Positions 1 to 8,576 of a stretch of DNA of 64,000 bases are shown in pieces. Positions within the stretch are counted from its first letter, which is position 1. Each line of letters begins with the position of its first letter. The stretch spans positions 56,215 through 120,214 of the forward strand of contig JAGNDO010000005.1 of the NCBI GenBank assembly GCA_018003515.1. The letters run 5' to 3'. The translations under genes and the position numbers were made by a program. Origin of the DNA: Caldilineaceae bacterium. Lineage in GTDB: Bacteria > Chloroflexota > Anaerolineae > Caldilineales > Caldilineaceae. A model generated the notes under the pieces. The model worked only from the letters and a program-made list of their open reading frames with translations. It was not told where the DNA came from and ran no database searches.

Positions 1-669
1 TTCCCGGTCACCCTGGAATTGACCCTCTTTTCTCTCATCATCGCGCTGGTTCTGGGCATCCCCATTGGCGTACTCTCCGCCATCAAGAACGATTCCGCCA
101 TCGACATATTTGGACGGCTCTTCGCTTTGGTCGGTCTGGCCTTGCCCAATTTCTGGCTGGGGACTCTCTTCATCCTGATCCTGTCCAGCTACTTCGGCAT
201 CATGCCCAACTCGGGCGACTTTGTGGCCTTCACCGTGGATCCCCTGCGCAACCTAACCCAACTGCTCTTTCCGGCCATCACCCTGGGCTTTGCCTTTACG
301 GCCTCGGTCATGCGCACCACGCGCTCGGCCATGCTGGAGGTGATGCGCCAGGACTATGTGCGCACCGCCCGCAGCAAAGGCGTGGCCGAGCTGTGGGTGA
401 TCGTCAAACACTGCCTACCCAATGCACTGATTCCGGTGATTACGATTGTCGGCGTGGAGTTTGGCTATTTGTTGGGGGGCGCGGTGATTGTGGAAGAGGT
501 CTTTGCCCTGCCGGGCATCGGACGGCTGCTGCTCAACGGCATCAATCAGCGGGATTATGCCGTGGTCCAGGGCACGATCCTGTTTATCGCCCTCAATTTT
601 GTCCTGATCAACCTGCTGGTTGACCTGACCTACGCCCAGGTTGACCCGCGTATCCGGTACGAAGAATAG
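1..669 (+). CDS. Peptide/nickel-type ABC transporter permease, DppB/OppB family (5' partial)
   Basis: Membrane permease of a binding-protein-dependent importer for oligopeptides or similar solutes. The frame is open from the first base, so the N-terminus lies outside the window; about 222 residues remain of the usual 300-330. Several hydrophobic spans are visible. The EAA loop that contacts the ATPase (DYVRTARSKG, then VKHCLPNALIPV) lies about two thirds of the way along the fragment, followed by the family-typical GIGRLLLNGI. The stop is 3 bp before the next permease, so the two are one operon. The ATPases and binding protein are not in the window. The substrate is not determined by sequence; the muropeptide-recycling genes downstream suggest cell-wall peptides (inference). 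Confidence 0.93.
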   Translation, partial: FPVTLELTLFSLIIALVLGIPIGVLSAIKNDSAIDIFGRLFALVGLALPNFWLGTLFILILSSYFGIMPNSGDFVAFTVDPLRNLTQLLFPAITLGFAFTASVMRTTRSAMLEVMRQDYVRTARSKGVAELWVIVKHCLPNALIPVITIVGVEFGYLLGGAVIVEEVFALPGIGRLLLNGINQRDYAVVQGTILFIALNFVLINLLVDLTYAQVDPRIRYEE

Positions 670-672
670 CCC

Positions 673-1512
673 ATGAAAAACTCTCTGCTCGTGCGTTTAT
701 TGCGCAATCGCAGTGGCATGGTGGGGATGATCCTCATTGTGATCTACTTGACGGCCGCCGTATTGGGCGTCTTTTCGCTCCTGCCCTATTCGCCCATCGA
801 ACAGCATGTGAAGGATCGCATGCAGCCCCCCAGCAGCCAATATCTGATGGGAACTGACGAATTTGGGCGGGATATCTTCAGCCGTGTGTTGCGAGGGGCC
901 ACCAATTCGTTGAAGGTCGCCTTGTTCTCCGTGGCGGCGGCGGGGCTGGCTGGCATTCTGTTGGGGGCCAGTGCGGGGTACGTGGGGGGGCGATTCGACA
1001 ACATCGTCATGCGAACCATGGATATATTTTTCGCGTTCCCAGCCATTTTGCTGGCCCTGGCCATCGTGGCCGCCCTGGGTGCCAACGCGGGGAACACCAT
1101 CCTGGCCATTGCTATCGTCTACACACCCATTTTCGCCCGGGTGGCCCGGGGACCGACGTTGTCCGTCAAAGCCACGGAATATGTCACCGCGGCCCGCTCC
1201 ATCGGCGCCCGCAACGTGCGTATCCTGGGACGGCACGTCTTGCCCAACATCACCGCTCCGTTGATCGTGCAGCTCAGTTTGGCCCTCTCCTGGGCGATTT
1301 TGACCGAAGCTGGACTGAGTTTCCTGGGGCTGGGCGCACAACCGCCCCAACCCTCCTGGGGCAACATGTTGAGCGAGAGCCGATCCCTGATGGAACTGGC
1401 CCCCTGGATGACGGTTTTCCCTGGGCTGGCCATCATGTTGTGCGTCCTGGGCTTCAATCTTTTGGGGGATGGCCTGCGGGATGTTCTGGATCCCCGGCTG
1501 CGCTCCCTGTAG
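673..1512 (+). CDS. Peptide/nickel-type ABC transporter permease, DppC/OppC family
   Basis: Second permease subunit (279 aa, normal length for DppC) pairing with the upstream DppB-type protein. It shows the N-terminal membrane span, the periplasmic GTDEFGRDIFSR signature, the EAA loop (EYVTAARSIGARNVRILGRH) and the C-terminal SFLGLGAQPPQPSWG signature. Its 3' end overlaps the 3' end of the convergent GNAT gene by 59 bp. The start ATG follows the dppB-type stop by 3 bp. Confidence 0.95.
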   Translation: MKNSLLVRLLRNRSGMVGMILIVIYLTAAVLGVFSLLPYSPIEQHVKDRMQPPSSQYLMGTDEFGRDIFSRVLRGATNSLKVALFSVAAAGLAGILLGASAGYVGGRFDNIVMRTMDIFFAFPAILLALAIVAALGANAGNTILAIAIVYTPIFARVARGPTLSVKATEYVTAARSIGARNVRILGRHVLPNITAPLIVQLSLALSWAILTEAGLSFLGLGAQPPQPSWGNMLSESRSLMELAPWMTVFPGLAIMLCVLGFNLLGDGLRDVLDPRLRSL

Positions 1513-1987
1513 GGTTGCTGACCCCAAGCCGTTTCCAGTAGATCAGCTCCGTGACGCCGCTGATCACATAGTCGGGCAGCGCGCCGACCTGGGCATAGCC
1601 ATGCTTTTGGTAGAAGCGCTGGGCGTCCTGGTTGAAATCAGAGACGGTCAGGAAGACGTCCGGGCTGGTGCGGCCAAGGAACGCCTCGGCATGGGCCAGC
1701 AGCCCAGCGCCCACACCACCGCCGGTCAGCCCAGGACGCACGCCGATCAGCGAGATATATCCGCTGCGGGCAAAGGCCCCCCGTTCGATACACCAGACAA
1801 AACCGGCCACCGGACCGTCATAATCGGCCACGAAGATGGTAGCCCCTGCGGCCAGTCCGCTTTCCAGGCGGGCTTGGGCGCTGGCGAGGGTGACGCCGTA
1901 GCGGACCCAGAGTGGGGTGTCGGCCATCAAGCGGGCACAACCGGGGATGTCGTCTTGGGCAAGTGGGTGAATCGTGAGTTTATTCAT
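1454..1987 (-). CDS. GNAT family N-acetyltransferase
   Basis: Predicted acetyl-CoA-dependent N-acetyltransferase of 177 aa. The acetyl-CoA binding motif A appears as IGVRPGLTGGGVGAGLLAHA (a Q/RxxGxG/A variant), followed by FLTVSDFNQDAQRFYQKHGY, the typical beta5-alpha4 end of the fold. The substrate is unknown. It is transcribed towards the permease operon and overlaps it tail to tail. The C-terminal 20 residues, encoded inside the dppC-type gene, are low complexity and probably not part of the fold. Confidence 0.88.
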   Translation of the reverse strand: MNKLTIHPLAQDDIPGCARLMADTPLWVRYGVTLASAQARLESGLAAGATIFVADYDGPVAGFVWCIERGAFARSGYISLIGVRPGLTGGGVGAGLLAHAEAFLGRTSPDVFLTVSDFNQDAQRFYQKHGYAQVGALPDYVISGVTELIYWKRLGVSNPTGSAAGDPEHPAGHPPKD

Positions 1988-2043
1988 GGTTTCATTTTAT
2001 GTCGAGCAGGCGAATGCCGCAAATTAGGCAAGGAGGCAGTGCA

Positions 2044-3219
2044 ATGATCATTATCGGTCTCATGTCCGGCACGTCGGTGGATTGCATAGACGCCGTTGTG
2101 GCAAAAATCCAGGGGGCACCACCCACCCTCACCGTGGAGACCCTGGCCTTCACCAGCCAGACCTACACGCCGGCCCTGCGGGAAGTCATCCTGCGCAACT
2201 TTCGCCCAGAAACCAGCTCTGTGGACGAGATCTGCGAGCTAAACTTTGCCATCGGCGAGGCCTTTGGGGCAGTTGCGCACAAAGCGGCGGCGGCGGCCAA
2301 CCTGGACATGGCCCAGGTAGATCTGATCGTTTCCCACGGCCAGACCCTCTGGCATGCGGTGAGCGCTGATGGCCAAGTGGACTCGACCCTGCAATTGGGG
2401 ACCGGGGCCGTCATTGCCGAGCGCACGGGCGTCACCACCATCTCGGATCTACGCTCGCGGGATGTGGCCGCGGGCGGCCAGGGTGCGCCTATGGTCAGTT
2501 ACCCTGATCTGCTGCTCTACTTCAGCCCCAGCCTGACCCGGGCCCTGCAAAACATCGGCGGCATCGGCAACGTCACCATTTTGCCCAAGGATGGCGAACC
2601 CGCCCTGGCCTTTGACACCGGGCCGGGCAACATGATCATGGACTACGTCACCCATCGGGCCACGGATGGCAGACAGCAATACGACGCCGAAGGCAAGCTG
2701 GCCGCCCAGGGCAGCGTGAACGAATCTCTCGTGGCCGAACTGATGACCCATCCCTACTTTAGCCTGCGTCCGCCCAAGACCACGGGACGGGAGCTTTTTG
2801 GGGATCAGTATGGTCAGCAAGTGTGGGAAAAAGGCGTGGCCTTGGGCATGTCCCCGACCGACATCATTGCCACGGCAACCGCCTTCACCGCGGTGAGCAT
2901 TGCCCAGGCCTATGCACACTTTGCCCCAGTTGCCATCGATCAGGTGATCGTGGGCGGCGGCGGCGGCTACAATCCCGTGCTCATGCAGATGCTGCGCACC
3001 CAACTCGCCCCCACGCCCGTGCTGCGCCAGGAAGATCTGGGCTTCTCCAGCAAGGCCAAAGAGGCTTTGGCCTTTGCCATTATGGGCTACGAAGCCATCC
3101 ACGGGCGACCGGGCAACCTACCCTCCTGCACCGGCGCTCGTCGGACCGTCCCCCTGGGGCAGATCACGCCGGGGGAGAACTATCTGGGCCTGATGCGCCA
3201 GGTTCTGGAGAGCGTCTAA
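2044..3219 (+). CDS. anmK: Anhydro-N-acetylmuramic acid kinase
   Basis: AnmK hydrolyses and phosphorylates 1,6-anhydro-MurNAc from cell-wall turnover to give MurNAc-6-phosphate in the cytoplasm. The 391-aa product has the N-terminal IIIGLMSGTSVDCIDAVV signature, the GAPMVSYPD and IGGIGNVT stretches, DTGPGNMIMDYV and the C-terminal DQVIVGGGGGYNPVLM nucleotide-binding part. I chose the ATG at 2044 over an in-frame ATG at 1999 because AAGGAGG at 2030-2036 is 7 bp upstream and the family begins here. MurQ, the next enzyme in the pathway, is two genes downstream. Confidence 0.96.
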   Translation: MIIIGLMSGTSVDCIDAVVAKIQGAPPTLTVETLAFTSQTYTPALREVILRNFRPETSSVDEICELNFAIGEAFGAVAHKAAAAANLDMAQVDLIVSHGQTLWHAVSADGQVDSTLQLGTGAVIAERTGVTTISDLRSRDVAAGGQGAPMVSYPDLLLYFSPSLTRALQNIGGIGNVTILPKDGEPALAFDTGPGNMIMDYVTHRATDGRQQYDAEGKLAAQGSVNESLVAELMTHPYFSLRPPKTTGRELFGDQYGQQVWEKGVALGMSPTDIIATATAFTAVSIAQAYAHFAPVAIDQVIVGGGGGYNPVLMQMLRTQLAPTPVLRQEDLGFSSKAKEALAFAIMGYEAIHGRPGNLPSCTGARRTVPLGQITPGENYLGLMRQVLESV

Positions 3220-3228
3220 AAGAGCGCT

Positions 3229-3317
3229 GCTCTAGCCAGGTCCGTGACCTGGCGGGTCGACACAGGATGTCCGGGCGATCCATTCGTCAACCCGCCGGTC
3301 ACGGACCGGCTACGAGC
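3229..3317. repeat. Palindromic intergenic repeat, GTCCGTGACC family, copy 1
   Basis: Imperfect inverted repeat between anmK and the next gene. The left arm begins GCTCTAGCCAGGTCCGTGAC and the right arm ends with its near reverse complement (GTCACGGACCGGCTACGAGC). A second copy with the same arms lies at 55949-56030, upstream of the P450 gene. The interior differs between copies while the arms are conserved, which suggests a dispersed structured element (REP/MITE-like) rather than a chance hairpin. Confidence 0.8.
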
Positions 3318-3371
3318 GTAAGATTTCCCCAAGTTATTTACGCCGACCTGTCTAGGTCAGGAGAAATCCCA

Positions 3372-4604
3372 ATGTTTCGACCGCCGCCCGGATGGGACAC
3401 AATCCATGCTGTTATGCAAGAAGGTGTGGGCACGGTCTTTCCCGCCGCCACCCTTTTGGTGGAGCGCGGCGGCGAACGGCTGATCCATCGGGCCTATGGC
3501 TGCTTGGACCCTGGGCCGTGTCTGCGCCCCACCCGCCCAGTCGATCTCTTCGATTTAGCTTCCCTGACCAAACTTTTCACCGCCACGGCCTTCATGACCC
3601 TGGTGGAGGCCGGACGCGTGACACTGGAAACCCCGGTAGTTCGGGTCTTGCCCGAATTCGCCGGTGTGCGTCCGATTGGCGTCACCGAAGATCCCCTCAC
3701 CCACCAGCCCATTCTGCCGGACCCGGCCTTTGTCGGCCAATCCGTGGATGCGGGCGACATCACCTTTCGTCGTCTCCTCACCCACACCAGCGGTCTGCCC
3801 GGCTGGACACCTCTCTTCCGGCAAGGCCCCCAGCACGATCCTGTGCCCACGCCGGATCAGGTGTCGCCCGAAGCCCGGTCCGCCCGCGTCAGCGCCATTT
3901 GGGCCGACACGCCCTTTGCCTATCCAACCGGCAAACGCCTGGTCTACAGCGATTTGGGCTTGATCTTGCTGGGCGAGGCTGTGGCCCGGCTGGCAGACAT
4001 GCCCTTAGAGAGCTATTTGGCCCAGGCCGTCTTTGGGCCTTTGGGCCTGACCCGCACCGCCTTCAACCCCATGCCCAACGGCTTCTCGGCCCAGGAGATC
4101 GCGCAAACGGAGGTGTGTGCCTGGCGCAAACGCCGTTGCGTGGGCGAGGTTCACGACGAAAACGCCGCCAGCCTGGGCGGGGTGGCGGGCCATGCCGGTC
4201 TCTTCAGCACCGCCGAGGATGTGGCCGCCCTGGGCCGCATGTTTTTGCCCCGTCGTCCCGATTTTCCCAATTCAGATCGATCCATCCTTTCCCAAGCCAC
4301 CGTGGGCACCATGACCCAAGCCCAAGCGCACCAGGACGGCATCGAGCGGGGGCTGGCCTGGCTGCGTCAAGGGCACGACCCCACATCCATTGTCGCCACC
4401 TGGGGGCCGGAAAGTTTCGGCCACACGGGGTTCACCGGCACCTCCCTGTGGATCGACCCGGACGCGCAGTTGCTGGTGGTGTTGCTGACCAATCGGGTCT
4501 ATGGCGGTCGGGACCCGGCTGGCATCATGGCCTTCCGCCGCCGACTTCATGCGGCCATTGCCGCCGTCCTCGCCACAACCGCTCAAGGAGCCCAACATGG
4601 TTGA
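3372..4604 (+). CDS. Serine hydrolase of the beta-lactamase fold, candidate AmiE-like muropeptide amidase
   Basis: Class C beta-lactamase/DD-peptidase-fold hydrolase, 410 aa. The catalytic S-x-x-K is SLTK (in [10 protein letters not shown], about residue 60), the Y-x-N position reads YSD in [12 protein letters not shown], and the third box is HTGFTG. The start at 3372 has AGGAGA 8 bp upstream; the frame stays open further 5', but inside anmK. It lies between anmK and murQ and its last 8 bp overlap the murQ start. In Bacillus subtilis the MurNAc recycling cluster contains AmiE (YbbE), an N-acetylmuramyl-L-alanine amidase of this fold, so the same role is a reasonable inference. A general esterase or D-aminopeptidase cannot be excluded. 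No signal peptide is evident. Confidence 0.85.
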   Translation: MFRPPPGWDTIHAVMQEGVGTVFPAATLLVERGGERLIHRAYGCLDPGPCLRPTRPVDLFDLASLTKLFTATAFMTLVEAGRVTLETPVVRVLPEFAGVRPIGVTEDPLTHQPILPDPAFVGQSVDAGDITFRRLLTHTSGLPGWTPLFRQGPQHDPVPTPDQVSPEARSARVSAIWADTPFAYPTGKRLVYSDLGLILLGEAVARLADMPLESYLAQAVFGPLGLTRTAFNPMPNGFSAQEIAQTEVCAWRKRRCVGEVHDENAASLGGVAGHAGLFSTAEDVAALGRMFLPRRPDFPNSDRSILSQATVGTMTQAQAHQDGIERGLAWLRQGHDPTSIVATWGPESFGHTGFTGTSLWIDPDAQLLVVLLTNRVYGGRDPAGIMAFRRRLHAAIAAVLATTAQGAQHG

Positions 4605-5493
4605 CCCCGTCCTGCCCCGCATCGTCACCGAACTGCGCAACCCAGCCACCCTGGACATCGACATCCTGCCCACCTTGGACATGGTGCGCCTGATCAACGC
4701 CGAGGACAGCCGGGTGGCCTCCGCGGTCGCCACCCAGTTACCCGCCATCGCCCAGGCCATCGACGCCATCGCCCAGCGCATGGCCCAGGGCGGGCGGCTG
4801 ATCTACATCGGCGCGGGCACATCCGGCCGCCTGGGCGTGCTGGACGCGTCCGAATGCCCGCCCACCTTCAACACGAAACCGGGACAGGTGGTGGGCCTGA
4901 TCGCAGGCGGGCCCCAGGCGCTCGTGCGTTCGTTCGAGGGGGTGGAAGATGATCGGGCAGAGGGAGAGCGGGCGGTCGCCGGGCTGGATGCCGGACCGTT
5001 GGACAGCGTGGTGGGGTTGGCGGCCAGCGGGCGCACCCCCTATGTGCTGGGCGGGTTGACCGAGGGGCGGTGCCGGGGCTGTCTGCTGGTCAGCCTGGCC
5101 TGCGCGCACCCGTCACCCATGGCCGAGTTGGTGGATATTCCCATCGCCCCGGTGGTGGGGCCGGAGGTGCTGATCGGCTCCACCCGGCTCAAGTCGGGGA
5201 CAGCCCAGAAGATGGTTCTCAATATGATCTCCACGGGCGTCATGATCCGCCTGGGCAAGACCTACAGCAACCTCATGGTGGATATGCAGACCAACAACGC
5301 CAAGCTGCGGGTGCGGGCGCGGCGCATGGTCGAATTGGCCTGCGACTTATCCTCGGATCAAGCCCAGGCCCTGTTGGATGCCTGCGACAACCAGGCCAAG
5401 AGCGCAATCCTGGTCCACCTGACCGGCATCTCCCCGGCGGAGGCTCGGCAGCGTCTGGTCGCGGCGGGGGGTAGCATCAGGGCCGCATTGTGA
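4597..5493 (+). CDS. murQ: N-acetylmuramic acid 6-phosphate etherase
   Basis: MurQ cleaves the lactyl ether of MurNAc-6-phosphate to give GlcNAc-6-phosphate and D-lactate, completing recycling of the AnmK product. The 298-aa length is canonical. The SIS-domain signature [20 protein letters not shown] is present, followed by the family-specific PPTFNT and the [20 protein letters not shown] stretch. The ATG at 4597 follows AAGGAG (4585-4590) and overlaps the end of the upstream hydrolase by 8 bp, so the two are probably translationally coupled. Confidence 0.97.
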   Translation: MVDPVLPRIVTELRNPATLDIDILPTLDMVRLINAEDSRVASAVATQLPAIAQAIDAIAQRMAQGGRLIYIGAGTSGRLGVLDASECPPTFNTKPGQVVGLIAGGPQALVRSFEGVEDDRAEGERAVAGLDAGPLDSVVGLAASGRTPYVLGGLTEGRCRGCLLVSLACAHPSPMAELVDIPIAPVVGPEVLIGSTRLKSGTAQKMVLNMISTGVMIRLGKTYSNLMVDMQTNNAKLRVRARRMVELACDLSSDQAQALLDACDNQAKSAILVHLTGISPAEARQRLVAAGGSIRAAL

Positions 5494-5516
5494 TGCAAAC
5501 CCCTACGACAATCACG

Positions 5517-6827
5517 TCAGATCAACACCAACTCAATCACCGTGTCGATCTCATCCGGCAACCGAGAAGTCGGAAAGTTGATAAACGCGTCATCGGGATA
5601 GTCCGCGGTCATGAAGGATCGATCCAACTCCAGCTCGGAGCCGTCGGCCAGTAGGCGGGCGGATTTGATCTTGCCGCTCAGTCCGCGGAAGTTGATCGGG
5701 CCGATCCCCCGCTCGTAGATGTGGGCGTAGAGCCGGTTGCCCTGCTGGGTGTAGCGTCCCCATTCGGGCTTGGGCAGGTCTGCCCGTCCGCAGGCGTAGA
5801 GGCTGGCCCCGTTCTGCGCCATCCACGCGCCGACGTCGGCCAGAACCTGCTCGCTCTCCAGGGGGATCTCGCCCTTGGCGTTGGGGCCCACGTTGAGCAG
5901 CATGTTGCCGTTTTTGCTGACGCACTCCACCAGGGCGCGCACCACCTGCCGGGGAGATTTGTAGTCCCGGTCCGCGGCACAGTAGCCCCAGTGGTTGTTC
6001 AGGGTCAGGCAGGCTTCCCAGGGGATGGACTGCCCGGCCTCGTCCACCAGACCGGCGGCGGGGATGATCTGCTCCGGGCAGGCGAAGTCCCCGGCGTAGA
6101 TGGTGGGATTACTGGTCCCAAAGCGATCATTGCCCTCGCCGCTGGCCCCCAGGCGATTGTCCATCAGGATGTGGGGTTGCAGGGCGCGCATGGTTTGCAC
6201 CAACTCCGTGGCCCGCCAGGTCTCGCCCATCATATCGTCGTAGGAGAAATCGAACCACACGATGTCGATCTTGCCATAGTTGGTGAGCAGTTCGGCCACC
6301 TGGCCGTGCATATAGTCCAGATAGGCGGGGAAGTTGTGGGACTTGCCCTCATAGGCCGGGTCCGCCCGCATGGGGTGGACGCGGTCGCCGTAGGCCGGGT
6401 AGTCGGGGTGATGCCAGTCGATCAGGGAATAGTAGAGGCCCACCTTCAGCCCCTCGGCCCGGAAAGCGTCCACATATTCCCGCACAAAGTCCCGGCCGGC
6501 CGGGGTGTTGGTGGATTTATAGTCGGTCAACTGGCTGTCGAAGAGACAGAATCCGTCATGGTGCTTGGCCGTGAGGACGGCGTACTTCATACCCGCGTGC
6601 TTGGCCATGCGCGCCCAGCGTTTTGGCTCAAAATTGGTGGGGTTGAACTCGTCAAAGTAGGGCTGATACGCCTCGTTGCTGATCTGCTCGATGCTGCGGA
6701 CCCACTCCCCCCGGGCGGGGATGGCATACAGCCCCCAGTGGATGAACAGGCCAAAGCGGTCGGCCAAAAACCAACGGGTGCGCTCCCGGCGGGCGGTGAT
6801 GAGGGGGTTTTCGTGGTCGGTTGTCAT
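5517..6827 (-). CDS. Alpha-L-fucosidase, glycoside hydrolase family 29
   Basis: Retaining exo-fucosidase of 436 aa. The N-terminal WFLADRFGLFIHWGLYA and KYAVLTAKHHDGFCLFDS are hallmark GH29 motifs. The nucleophile Asp is in IVWFDFSYDD (about residue 193). The C-terminal part (about 340-436) looks like the usual beta-sandwich. No signal peptide is visible, so it is probably cytoplasmic and acts on imported fucosylated oligosaccharides. It is convergent with murQ, with a 23-bp gap. Confidence 0.92.
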   Translation of the reverse strand: MTTDHENPLITARRERTRWFLADRFGLFIHWGLYAIPARGEWVRSIEQISNEAYQPYFDEFNPTNFEPKRWARMAKHAGMKYAVLTAKHHDGFCLFDSQLTDYKSTNTPAGRDFVREYVDAFRAEGLKVGLYYSLIDWHHPDYPAYGDRVHPMRADPAYEGKSHNFPAYLDYMHGQVAELLTNYGKIDIVWFDFSYDDMMGETWRATELVQTMRALQPHILMDNRLGASGEGNDRFGTSNPTIYAGDFACPEQIIPAAGLVDEAGQSIPWEACLTLNNHWGYCAADRDYKSPRQVVRALVECVSKNGNMLLNVGPNAKGEIPLESEQVLADVGAWMAQNGASLYACGRADLPKPEWGRYTQQGNRLYAHIYERGIGPINFRGLSGKIKSARLLADGSELELDRSFMTADYPDDAFINFPTSRLPDEIDTVIELVLI

Positions 6828-6886
6828 GGGCTGTGCTTTCTGTGAAGTGGGAAGGTTCCTCTTTCAGTAGACATCGGCATCTGGCC

Positions 6887-7333
6887 TCAACCGCCAAAGT
6901 CGCGCTCGAAGTCGCAGCCCATCGCCTCGGCGATGATCTTGAAATCCTGGGCGGGCACTTTCAGGTGGCCAAACCGAAAGGCGGCTCCCCAGTGGGTCTT
7001 GTCTTTGATAAAGGACAGACCGTTGAGCAGGGGGCGGATAGGGGACTCTTGGGCGTCGAGGTATTGCACGTCAACCCGATAGGGATGGAAGTCATCGCCC
7101 ATATCGGCCTGGTAGATTTCTGCGCTTTTCACACGGCCGATGGCGGTGAAGGCTTGGCAGGGGTCGCCGGCGGGGAAACTGGTCTTGGGGGAATAGTAGA
7201 CAAAGCCATCCCCGGCGTGCAGCTTTTGCAACGGGGCGCGCTTACCGTGGTTGAGTTGCACAAACCCGCCGCTCACCCCAATTTGAACATGGGCACGGGA
7301 GACGACACCGATCCAGAATTGTTTGCTTGACAT
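6887..7333 (-). CDS. EVE domain-containing protein (UPF0310-like)
   Basis: 148-aa stand-alone EVE/PUA-fold protein. It begins with the WIGVVSRAHV strand, then SGGFVQLNHGKRAPLQKLHAGDGFVYYSPK, the typical EVE core, and ends with an ISFIKDKTHWG-like segment (here LSFIKDKTHWGAAF). EVE domains bind modified nucleobases. The exact ligand here is unknown. The gene lies immediately upstream of the fucosidase on the same strand with a 59-bp gap; no functional link is implied. Confidence 0.88.
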   Translation of the reverse strand: MSSKQFWIGVVSRAHVQIGVSGGFVQLNHGKRAPLQKLHAGDGFVYYSPKTSFPAGDPCQAFTAIGRVKSAEIYQADMGDDFHPYRVDVQYLDAQESPIRPLLNGLSFIKDKTHWGAAFRFGHLKVPAQDFKIIAEAMGCDFERDFGG

Positions 7334-7424
7334 GGACGAACTCCTTGCGTTCAGAGGGCGAAAAATTGCTCGGTCTGCCTGATTTTGGCCACGAATTGCA
7401 CGAATTGGGCCGCCGATCAGCGGC

Positions 7425-7916
7425 TCAAAGATCGAGGGTTGGCAGACCGTTCATGCCAAGGATCAGCGAAACTTCGCCGCCGTGGTGCAGATCGTGTTCC
7501 AGCACGTGGTAGATCACCCAACTGCGGGATAGCTCGTACACCTGGCCCTCCCACTCATCCGGGAAGGTCTGGGCGCAGTCCTCGGGCGTCCAGCGCTGCA
7601 AGCGGCTCTCGATGAACGCCCAGGTCTCGTCCAGGCCCTTGGCCAGTTCCGCCCCGCTGCGTGGGGGGGAGTCCCGCCGGCCCCAGGCCATGTACGCGCT
7701 CATTATTTCATTTTCATCCTGGAGGGTGCCGCTGAACCACCCTTCCCGGACCGCGATGATGTGCTGCAAAATTTGGCCCAGGGGCCACATGTGTGGGGCA
7801 GGTTGCAGCATGAGTTGGTCAGCCGTCAGCGGGGCGATGGCGTTCCGCAGTTTTTCTTGATAGCCGCGCCAGTTTTCATAGATCACGTCCAGGGTCGATT
7901 GGGGTTGCTGTGCCAT
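7425..7916 (-). CDS. DinB family protein
   Basis: 163-aa four-helix bundle of the DinB/YfiT superfamily, whose members are putative metal-dependent enzymes induced by damage or acting on thiols. The metal triad is visible as a His in helix 2 (LGQILQHIIAVREGW) and the paired His in YHVLEHDLHHGGE. AAGGAG lies 7 bp before the ATG. The substrate is unknown. It is the first of three bundle-type proteins within 3.4 kb (with 9788-10288 and 10343-10801). Confidence 0.85.
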   Translation of the reverse strand: MAQQPQSTLDVIYENWRGYQEKLRNAIAPLTADQLMLQPAPHMWPLGQILQHIIAVREGWFSGTLQDENEIMSAYMAWGRRDSPPRSGAELAKGLDETWAFIESRLQRWTPEDCAQTFPDEWEGQVYELSRSWVIYHVLEHDLHHGGEVSLILGMNGLPTLDL

Positions 7917-7949
7917 TTGTGTCTCCTTTGCAATGGTTGGTACGCTTCA

Positions 7950-8525
7950 TTATCGGTCAGCGAGAAAATCGAGTACCCGCTGGGTCAGGAGCGCCGACGC
8001 CTGGGCATCATACGAAGGCAGGGAACTGTCGGCAAAGTAGTGCTGATCCCCGGGGTAGAGGAAGAGTTCGGCGTCCTCGGCCTCTGCGACCAAGGCGCGG
8101 GCGGCATCGATGTCGCCTTCGTCCACAAAGTAGGGGTCGGCGTCCATGCCGTGAATCTGCACGGGCACATCCTCCGGCCAGGCCGATCCAAACTCGGCGA
8201 CCGGCACACAGGCATAGCAGAGGATCGCCCCCCGCGCCCCGGCCCGGGTCTGGGCCAGCATCTGCGCCGGGACCACGCCCAGGGAGAAACCGGCGTAGAC
8301 CAGCTCGGCAGGCAGATCCGCCGCGGCTTGCGCGCCCCGGGCCATCACCTCGCCAAATCCAATCTCTCTGACAAAGCCCATGCCCGCCTCGATGCTGTCG
8401 AAGGTGCGGCCCTCGAACAGATCCGGCGTGTGGACAATGTGCCCGGCACTGCGCAGGGTGTCCGCGAAGGCGATGACGCCTGGGGTCAGCCCTTGGGCGT
8501 GGTGGAACAACAAAATCTCGGTCAT
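7950..8525 (-). CDS. Dienelactone hydrolase family protein
   Basis: 191-aa alpha/beta hydrolase of the dienelactone hydrolase type. It starts MTEILLFHHAQGLTPGV. The nucleophile elbow is AGFSLGVVPA (Ser in place of the Cys of classical DLH), the acid lies in GMDADPYF, and the His is in PGDQHYFAD. I prefer the ATG at 8525 to one 30 bp upstream because AAAGGAC precedes it and the fold begins there. It is in a run of minus-strand single enzymes; the substrate is unknown. Confidence 0.87.
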   Translation of the reverse strand: MTEILLFHHAQGLTPGVIAFADTLRSAGHIVHTPDLFEGRTFDSIEAGMGFVREIGFGEVMARGAQAAADLPAELVYAGFSLGVVPAQMLAQTRAGARGAILCYACVPVAEFGSAWPEDVPVQIHGMDADPYFVDEGDIDAARALVAEAEDAELFLYPGDQHYFADSSLPSYDAQASALLTQRVLDFLADR

Positions 8526-8576
8526 TTTCAACTGTCCTTTCCAAAACGACGCCAATCCTTGACGACCTGCGATTGA

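Noticed and set aside
697..1527. Long open frame on the minus strand opposite the DppC-type permease
   Set aside because: Gln/Gly/His-rich composition typical of the antisense of a GC-rich gene; the sense frame is a clear permease.
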